This document shows, in pieces, positions 58,384 to 64,000 of a stretch of 64,000 nucleotides of DNA. Origin of the DNA: JACPYF01 sp947085845 (lineage in GTDB: Bacteria; Patescibacteriota; Saccharimonadia; Saccharimonadales; Saccharimonadaceae); contig CAMTXO010000002.1 in NCBI GenBank assembly GCA_947085845.1, positions 372,001-436,000 of the forward strand, read 5' to 3'. The notes beneath the pieces are model-generated. The model made no database searches, was not told where the DNA came from, and saw nothing but the letters and a program-made list of their open reading frames with translations. Numbering within the stretch: position 1 is the first letter of the stretch; every line of letters starts with the position of its first letter. Both the position numbers and the translations under genes were made by a program.

Positions 58384-59060
58384 ATATTAAAGGATAAATC
58401 GAGATATGCGGGCTTGCCAGCTTCAATCATTTCGACTATTTCACGCCAACCGGGGATAAATTTTTCATAAGGTAATTCTTGCCAATCTGCCCATAGCAGA
58501 TTTTTTGCTGTTATTTTTGAATGATCGAATTCTTCGCAGTTGTCCATGAACCATATTGGGCCAGTGACATGTGTTTGAGCGAATTCATTTTTGGTGAGAA
58601 TCGAAACATAGCCTTTATATTGCAATTTATTTTCGATTTTCCCATCTGTTACCAAAGCAAGCTCACGGTCAGCTGCTTGTTGAAGAGTTTCATGAGTATG
58701 AATTTTGCCAGATGGCGCGGCATAACTGTCGTAAAACGGCTGTTTTTTACGCTTTACCAGTAACCACTTACCATTTTTTGACTGCAAAAATAGCATTGTA
58801 TAGCTCAAAGTACCGGGGTTGAGAGCAGCTTTTTCGCTTGAAAAGTATTGTGCTAGAGACATACCTTTTGGGCTGAGTTTGTAGTGATTATTTTCGTTTT
58901 TTTCTACTAAATCTCGTTTGATTAACTCTTTGAGATGATAGACAAACTGGCTTGACTCAAGCGCTGGGTCTTTTAAGTCACGGTAACGAACAGAGTCGCT
59001 CGCCCTTAGTTTTGCAAAAATTTCTGCCTGTATGTGGTGGTCAAATTTGTGTATAGACAT
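58380..59060 (-). CDS. Winged-helix / Nudix-like protein with incomplete Nudix box
   Basis: Protein of 226 aa. Residues 1-70 look like a winged helix ('IFAKLRASDSVRYRDLKDPALESSQFVYHLKELIKRDLVEKN'). Residues about 82-215 form a Nudix fold ('GTLSYTMLFLQSKNGKWLLVKRKKQPFYDSYAAPSGKI'). The Nudix box reads G-x5-E-x7-REL but then 'ALVTDG', so the two catalytic glutamates of REUxEExGU are missing. It is therefore more likely a ligand-sensing regulator than a hydrolase, comparable in concept to NrtR, though with the DNA-binding part at the N-terminus. Confidence 0.78.
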   Translation of the reverse strand: MSIHKFDHHIQAEIFAKLRASDSVRYRDLKDPALESSQFVYHLKELIKRDLVEKNENNHYKLSPKGMSLAQYFSSEKAALNPGTLSYTMLFLQSKNGKWLLVKRKKQPFYDSYAAPSGKIHTHETLQQAADRELALVTDGKIENKLQYKGYVSILTKNEFAQTHVTGPIWFMDNCEEFDHSKITAKNLLWADWQELPYEKFIPGWREIVEMIEAGKPAYLDLSFNI

Positions 59061-59202
59061 TAGGTGTTACTCGCCTTCACCTACCACTATACAACACCGT
59101 AAAAGAGCTTTTGGTATAGAACTTTTTACTAAAATATTCAGCACTGACTGTTCTACGCCACTTTTTCATACTGTGAATGTAATCAGCAATGGAAGGAGAC
59201 AT

Positions 59203-59703
59203 ATGACAAACCATGAAATAAACAACCAATCTCAAGAGGTGGAGAGGAAGTTTTTGGTAGAAACAGCACGACTTGAAGGGAGTCCGGAGGATTACGAGCA
59301 TGCGACTATTCGACAAGGATATTTGGCTATAGGCGAAGATGGTTCTGAAGCAAGACTGCGAGATAAAGCAGGTAAATACACCATAACAGTGAAAACAAAG
59401 GGTGATTTGGTGAGAGGCGAATGGGAAACCGAACTAACTGAGAGTCAGTTTGAAATTTTGTGGCCATCTACAGAAGGAAAACGAGTAGAAAAAACACGTT
59501 TCAATATTCCTCATGGAGAGCACCAAATCGAACTTGATATTTATGAGGGAGATTTAGAAGGACTAGTGAGCGCTGAAATTGAATTTGAAAGTATACAAGC
59601 AGCCGAGCAATTCGAGGTGCCCACATGGCTGGGTAGAGATGTAACAGAAGATTCTAGATTTAAAAACCAAAACTTAGCCTGCAATGGAGTGCCACATGAG
59701 TGA
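59203..59703 (+). CDS. CYTH-domain protein (triphosphate tunnel metalloenzyme)
   Basis: Protein of 166 aa. It has the signature 'EVERKFLV' (ExExK) at about 12-19, then 'IRQGYLAIGEDGSEARLRDKAGKYTITVKTKG' and 'VEKTRFNIPHGEHQIELDIYEGDLEGLVSAEIEF', alternating charged strands that line the triphosphate tunnel. Members act on tripolyphosphate, thiamine triphosphate or as class IV cyclases. GGAAGGAG lies before the ATG at 59203; the longer open frame upstream has no homology. It overlaps the kinase gene by 8 nt, so the two products probably act together. Confidence 0.88.
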   Translation: MTNHEINNQSQEVERKFLVETARLEGSPEDYEHATIRQGYLAIGEDGSEARLRDKAGKYTITVKTKGDLVRGEWETELTESQFEILWPSTEGKRVEKTRFNIPHGEHQIELDIYEGDLEGLVSAEIEFESIQAAEQFEVPTWLGRDVTEDSRFKNQNLACNGVPHE

Positions 59704-60505
59704 AAAAAATATAAAGCTTTCACACAAGAATGAGTCATGGCAGCTCAGACTCCACAGTGGCGAACGAGGTTGCTTTGCGATGCTCGAAAGTGTTGCTGAA
59801 CGAACGAGTGTGACCACGAGGTTATCTAGATCTGCTTTTGGTTTTTATGAAAATACAATCTATCCCCTACTTGAAGCGTCCGAGCTTGATCACAAGGAAA
59901 TAGTCACAGAAACAAAAGCAGCCCTAGAGAACGAGCCATTCATAGTAGGAATAACTGGCCGTAGCGGCTCTGGTAAATCTACTTTGGCGCAAAAAGTTGA
60001 GGCTGAGTATAAAGATGATGGGTTTAGGGTGACAATACTTTCAACCGATGACTATAACAGAGGTAAGAAAGAAATAGTCAAGTTAACTGGGGTTGATCAC
60101 GAAAATGGCGAGAAAATAAATTGGGACTCGCACGTTGTATACGATATTGACCGTCTGCACTGGGATCTGCAAAGAGCAAAGATATGGATACCTACTCTTG
60201 GTACAAGGAAGTTTGACTTTGCAAGCTCGGAGACAGTAATAGATAGAAAAAAATTTATAGAACCGGCCGAAATAATGATAGTTGAGGGTATCATGGCAAA
60301 CAGTCCAATTTTAAGAGAAGATATCGATATGCATTACGAAGTACCCACGCCTTTAGCGACATGCATTGGGCGCAGGGTGGTGAGAGATACGTCAGGTCGC
60401 GAGGTAAAATGGAGTGCTGAAGAAATACTACAATATCAACTTGAAGTGGCTGAGCCAGAATATCGAAAAAGGATTAAACGACCTGTAGTTCCGCTTGCAG
60501 CCTAG
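59696..60505 (+). CDS. Uridine kinase-like P-loop protein
   Basis: Protein of 269 aa. After about 80 N-terminal residues there is 'FIVGITGRSGSGKSTLAQKVEAEY' (P-loop), 'VTILSTDDYNRGKK', 'EIMIVEGIMANSPIL' and 'CIGRRVVRDTSGREV', the layout of uridine kinase/phosphoribulokinase proteins. The N-terminal part ('GCFAMLESVAERTSV') is not recognised. The gene starts inside the CYTH gene, giving translational coupling. In plants, TTM1/TTM2 proteins carry a uridine-kinase-like domain fused to a CYTH domain, so the pairing may be functionally meaningful. The end overlaps convergent valS by 32 nt. Confidence 0.8.
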   Translation: MSEKNIKLSHKNESWQLRLHSGERGCFAMLESVAERTSVTTRLSRSAFGFYENTIYPLLEASELDHKEIVTETKAALENEPFIVGITGRSGSGKSTLAQKVEAEYKDDGFRVTILSTDDYNRGKKEIVKLTGVDHENGEKINWDSHVVYDIDRLHWDLQRAKIWIPTLGTRKFDFASSETVIDRKKFIEPAEIMIVEGIMANSPILREDIDMHYEVPTPLATCIGRRVVRDTSGREVKWSAEEILQYQLEVAEPEYRKRIKRPVVPLAA

Positions 60506-63017
60506 TTAAGAGTAGCTGTTGTTGCTTTAACTGTTCACGCGTCTCTGCTACCACCGCTTCGGGGGCATTGTTGATGTAACTTTCATTACCGAGGCGAGCT
60601 TCTAGATTCTTGATTTGGCTCTCGATATCTTTTACTCGCTGCTCGAGGTTTTTGCGGTGGTGTTTGAGGGTTTTTTTGTCGATATCGAGCCATGCTTCCC
60701 TACCAGCTACTGCTAGCCGGAGTCCTTGAGGGTTGTCTGTTTTTTTCACTTCTTTAAGGCCGGCTAAACCGACAATAAGATCGGTATTGTCTGCTATCAG
60801 ACTGTCTTCTCCATAGAGTAGTGTTTGTTTTTTGCCACCGAGTTCGTGAGTGACATAGCGTGCTTCTGTTACGAGTGTTTTTAACTGCTCAAATTCTGCG
60901 GCGGCTATATCACTGCAAGGCGCGACCACCGGCCAGGTGTTAGATATGAGTGGTTTTTCGTGAAGCTGGAGAGTTTGCCAGATGGTTTCGGTAACAAATG
61001 GAGCGAACGGGTGGGCAATTTTTAGGCTTGTCTCAAGCACCCAAGCAAGTAACGGCAGGTTCTCATCGTTTTTAGAGGCCTCTAGGTACCAATCGGCAAC
61101 TGAGCCCCATATTGTGTGGTAAACGACGTCTGCAGCCTCTGCAAAGCGGTATGAGACAAGGTTTTTCTCGACGTTTGTTATTGCAGCATTTAGTTCTGAT
61201 ATTATCCAATGGTCTGCAATGTTATTTGCTTCAGGTTTTGGTTCTACTTTGATTTCTCCACCCTTGCCTTCGATAAAACGTGCGATATTCCATAGTTTGT
61301 TAGCAAAATTACGTCCTGCTACAACAGAGGCGGTTGAGAAAGCTTGGTTTTGCCCGGCGCTGCGTGATGCCACAAGACCTAGTCTGAGTGCATCTGAACC
61401 GTACTTTTCGATCGTCTCTATTGGGTTGATGACATTCCCCTTTGATTTACTCATTTTTTTACTATGTTCGTCGAGCACTAAACCGTGGAGGTATACTTCT
61501 TTGAAAGGTACTTTGTCGGTCATATGTAGGCCGAGCATTATCATTCGTGAAACCCATGGATAAAGAATGTCGTGACCTGTTTCCATGACGTTGTTTGGGT
61601 AAAACTTAGCTAGCTCTCCCCCATCAAGGTAATCAGTTACAATAAACGGCCATTGGCCACTTGAAAACCATGTGTCAAAAGTGTCTTCTTCTCTTTTGTA
61701 GGTTTTTCCATTTACTTCTATAGTTTCGAGCTCTACCCTTTCGTCAAATATCCAGTCGTTACTGTCTTCAATGTTTTGAAAAGCAGGGATTGGAATACCC
61801 CAAGGAATCTGTCGTGACAGGTTCCAATCTCGAATATTGTCGTAGTATTGCATCAATGCACGACCACGACCAGCTGGGTAAAATGTAATTTCTTCGTCTT
61901 CAATCGCTTTTTTAGCGCGTGCGGCCATGTCTTTGGTTTTTAAAAACCATTGGTCTTTTATGAGAGGTTGTATAGGTAGTCCACTCTTGTAGTCAAAGCC
62001 AACTGAATGTTCAATTTCTTCCTCACCTCGCCTGAGGTCGGCTGCATGCAAAGCAGCTAGTACGCTTTTTCTTGCTTGTTCAACGTCTTGTCCTTCGTAA
62101 TATTTACTAGCTGCGGTCATTTTTCCATCAAAACCAATCACTTGAATATGGGGTAGATTATGGCGCTGGCCCATCTCAAAATCGTTAGGATCGTGTGCAG
62201 GGGTAACCTTTACTGCCCCGGTCCCAAAACTCATGTCTACTGCATCATCAGCAATAATAGGTATTTCTCTTTCCATTATTGGTACAATTACTTTTTTGCC
62301 AACAAGTGCTTTGTATCGTTCATCGTTGGGATTAACTGCCACAGCGGTGTCTCCAAGAAGGGTTTCTGGACGGGTTGTTGCGACGATGAGTTCCCCAGCT
62401 CCGTCTGCTAACGGATAGCTGATGCTCCACAGTGTTCCTTTGACATTTTTGTGCTCTACCTCGATGTCGGCGTAGCTAGTTTGGTATGCTGTTGAATAGT
62501 TTACTATCCTTTCACCCCTGTAAATGAGTCCCTCTTCCCATAGTTTTTTGAAAGTTTGGTATACAGTTTTTACTACTTTTTCGTCTAATGTAAATACTAG
62601 ATTACTCCAGTCGGCACTGGCACCAAGCGCTCGTAGTTGAAGCTCCATACCTCCCCGCTGGCTTGCGACAAACTCCCATACTTGTTTGTATAATTCTTCA
62701 CGTGAAAAATCAGCTCTGCTTTTACCCTGTTTTGCAAGTTCGCGCTCAAACACTACCCAAGTTTCAAAACCTGCATGATCAGCACCCGGAATATATACGG
62801 TATCACGACCATTTAATCTGTAGTATCGGATCAAGATGTCTTCGATAGCAATCATTAAACTATGACCGACATGCAAGCTGCCGTTGGCGTTTGGCGGAGG
62901 CATAGTGATAGAGTAGGGCTCACCGATGCCGGTGGGTTCGAACGCGCCGCTAGCTTCCCATAGTGCGTATATGTTTGGTTCGTATTGATTTGGTTCGTAT
63001 ATTTTTGACAGTTTCAT
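60474..63017 (-). CDS. valS: Valyl-tRNA synthetase
   Basis: Protein of 847 aa. The HIGH motif is 'PNANGSLHVGHSLM', the editing domain contains 'LIVATTRPETLLGDTAVAVNPND', and the KMSKS loop is 'DEHSKKMSKSKGNVINP'. 'TWFSSGQWPF' and the C-terminal coiled coil ('LDIDKKTLKHHRKNLEQRVKDIESQIKNLEARL') are also typical of ValRS. It charges tRNA-Val and edits threonyl products. An extended -10 lies 51 nt before the start. No T-box leader is present. Confidence 0.96.
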   Translation of the reverse strand: MKLSKIYEPNQYEPNIYALWEASGAFEPTGIGEPYSITMPPPNANGSLHVGHSLMIAIEDILIRYYRLNGRDTVYIPGADHAGFETWVVFERELAKQGKSRADFSREELYKQVWEFVASQRGGMELQLRALGASADWSNLVFTLDEKVVKTVYQTFKKLWEEGLIYRGERIVNYSTAYQTSYADIEVEHKNVKGTLWSISYPLADGAGELIVATTRPETLLGDTAVAVNPNDERYKALVGKKVIVPIMEREIPIIADDAVDMSFGTGAVKVTPAHDPNDFEMGQRHNLPHIQVIGFDGKMTAASKYYEGQDVEQARKSVLAALHAADLRRGEEEIEHSVGFDYKSGLPIQPLIKDQWFLKTKDMAARAKKAIEDEEITFYPAGRGRALMQYYDNIRDWNLSRQIPWGIPIPAFQNIEDSNDWIFDERVELETIEVNGKTYKREEDTFDTWFSSGQWPFIVTDYLDGGELAKFYPNNVMETGHDILYPWVSRMIMLGLHMTDKVPFKEVYLHGLVLDEHSKKMSKSKGNVINPIETIEKYGSDALRLGLVASRSAGQNQAFSTASVVAGRNFANKLWNIARFIEGKGGEIKVEPKPEANNIADHWIISELNAAITNVEKNLVSYRFAEAADVVYHTIWGSVADWYLEASKNDENLPLLAWVLETSLKIAHPFAPFVTETIWQTLQLHEKPLISNTWPVVAPCSDIAAAEFEQLKTLVTEARYVTHELGGKKQTLLYGEDSLIADNTDLIVGLAGLKEVKKTDNPQGLRLAVAGREAWLDIDKKTLKHHRKNLEQRVKDIESQIKNLEARLGNESYINNAPEAVVAETREQLKQQQLLLTRLQAELQVV

Positions 63018-63067
63018 AAAAATGTTTTCACGTTAAATAGATAATTTTTTGCCTTTTTATCTCTGGT

Positions 63068-63073
63068 AGTATA
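63068..63073 (-). promoter_or_regulatory. Extended -10 (TGGTATACT) upstream of valS
   Basis: On the minus strand, TATACT (63068-63073) is preceded directly by TGG, making the extended -10 TGnTATACT. It gives a leader of about 45 nt for valS and overlaps the spacer after tsaD. Confidence 0.4.
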
Positions 63074-63080
63074 CCACATT

Positions 63081-64000
63081 CTATATTGAAAGACTGGGGA
63101 ATACTTCTAGCTTCCGGGGATCGGTTGGTTGAGTTAATTGTGCTTGGTAATATGCTAGAGTTGCAATCATTGCAGCATTGTCGGTACATAGCTCCATAGG
63201 TGGGTAATTGATTATAATAGGCAACCTTTTTTCTAGCTGAATACGCAGCTCATTATTAGCTGCTACACCACCAGCTATTATGACAGAAGCAGGCGAGTGC
63301 TGGGTATAAGCCATAATTGTTTTGTCTACTAGAGTTTCAACTGCGGTTTTTTGAAAACTGGCTGCAAAATCATTACGCTGAGTATCAGTTAATAGAGGTG
63401 AAATTTGGCTGGATGGAAAAGTAAAGTCTTTGCCAATTTCACGCTGTGCTGACCGGAGGACAGCTGTTTTAAGTCCTGAAAAGCTAAAGTCGAGAGGGTT
63501 TTTCATAGTGCTTTTTGGTAGTGGGTATTTGTTCGGATCGCCATTTAGGGCGGCACTTGAAATACTTGGGCCACCCGGATAGGGAAGTCCTAAAATCTTA
63601 GCTACTTTATCAAAAGCCTCGCCAACTGCATCGTCTTGAGTTTGTCCTAGAATCTGGTATTTTTCGTGCGATTCAAACAATACAAGTTGAGAGTGGCCGC
63701 CCGAGACGATAAGAGCTAAGATAGGAAATTCTGGGGCATGCTCAAGCAGGAAGTTTGCGTAGACATGTGCCTTTATATGATGGATAGGATAGAGTGGTTT
63801 GTTTTTTATCATAGCTAATGTGCGGGCGGTCAGAGTACCTACGAGCAAACTACCAATCAAACCAGGAGCGTATGTAACAGCCACAGCATCGATATCATTC
63901 CAACTGGTTTCTGCATCTGATAGGGCCTTATGAACAACTGGCATCATAACTTCTATATGCGAACGGGCAGCAACTTCAGGTACGACACCACCGTATTGGG
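63081..64000 (-). CDS. tsaD: tRNA N6-threonylcarbamoyladenosine transferase TsaD, 5' end outside window
   Basis: The frame is open to the window edge. The part beyond the first in-window ATG reads 'QYGGVVPEVAARSHIEVMMPVVHKAL', the conserved 'GGVVPExAxRxH' metal-binding segment, so the gene is cut by the border. Further motifs are 'TYAPGLIGSLLVG', 'PIHHIKAHVYANFL', 'LIVSGGHSQLVLF' and 'GGVAANNELRIQL'. TsaD makes the t6A modification of ANN-reading tRNAs together with TsaB, TsaE and TsaC, none of which is in the window. Confidence 0.95.
   Translation of the reverse strand, partial: QYGGVVPEVAARSHIEVMMPVVHKALSDAETSWNDIDAVAVTYAPGLIGSLLVGTLTARTLAMIKNKPLYPIHHIKAHVYANFLLEHAPEFPILALIVSGGHSQLVLFESHEKYQILGQTQDDAVGEAFDKVAKILGLPYPGGPSISSAALNGDPNKYPLPKSTMKNPLDFSFSGLKTAVLRSAQREIGKDFTFPSSQISPLLTDTQRNDFAASFQKTAVETLVDKTIMAYTQHSPASVIIAGGVAANNELRIQLEKRLPIIINYPPMELCTDNAAMIATLAYYQAQLTQPTDPRKLEVFPSLSI

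Overview
The window looks like part of the chromosome of a Candidatus Saccharibacteria (TM7) or closely related Patescibacteria/CPR organism. The evidence is the compact, A+T-rich layout; the rpmH-rnpA-yidC-khpB / dnaA-dnaN-recF origin neighbourhood; a single-membrane style surface-glycan locus; and a PrgI/TraC-like/VirB4 type IV secretion (T4SS) module with a tandem series of small VirB2-like pilins and peptidoglycan-cleaving enzymes. This assignment is inferred from gene content. No rRNA gene is in the window. UGA behaves as a stop throughout (for example at 44601-44603), so the Gracilibacteria-type recoding does not apply.

Layout. (1) 1-23061: surface polysaccharide and cell-wall locus. 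It holds GT2 and GT4 glycosyltransferases, two GtrA-like flippase-type proteins, a nucleotide-sugar gene run (UDP-glucuronate decarboxylase, DegT aminotransferase, Gfo/Idh oxidoreductase, ATP-grasp enzyme, epimerase, HAD phosphatase), three GT-C-like membrane proteins, a Wzm/Wzt ABC exporter and a large repeat-rich secreted protein. A UDP-glucose dehydrogenase gene is reduced to its two ends. (2) 23064-29003: replication-origin region, with DnaA-box clusters on both sides of dnaA. (3) 29000-48065: T4SS-like module. PrgI, TraC-like protein, VirB4, a membrane-anchored M15 peptidase and a multidomain muralytic protein lie on the minus strand. A coiled-coil protein, a VirB6-like protein and seven tandem two-helix pilin-like proteins complete it. 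No VirD4 coupling protein is present. (4) 48091-64000: mixed housekeeping and accessory genes: Hsp20, ComF, tRNA-Arg(UCG), tRNA-Ser(UGA), a G+C-rich LemA/TPM pair, a TrmB-like regulator divergent from a CoaB-like/class II aldolase fusion, HIT, RlmH, Nudix-like, CYTH and uridine-kinase-like proteins, ValS and TsaD.

The most notable non-coding signals are: a complete type III hammerhead ribozyme fold on the minus strand at 50856-50908, just downstream of the LemA gene; a promoter-to-terminator structured small RNA gene at 56452-56650; and a multi-stem palindromic element directly after rlmH at 57826-57953. Several start codons lie only 6-9 nt downstream of a good -10 hexamer, which suggests that leaderless mRNAs are common in this genome.
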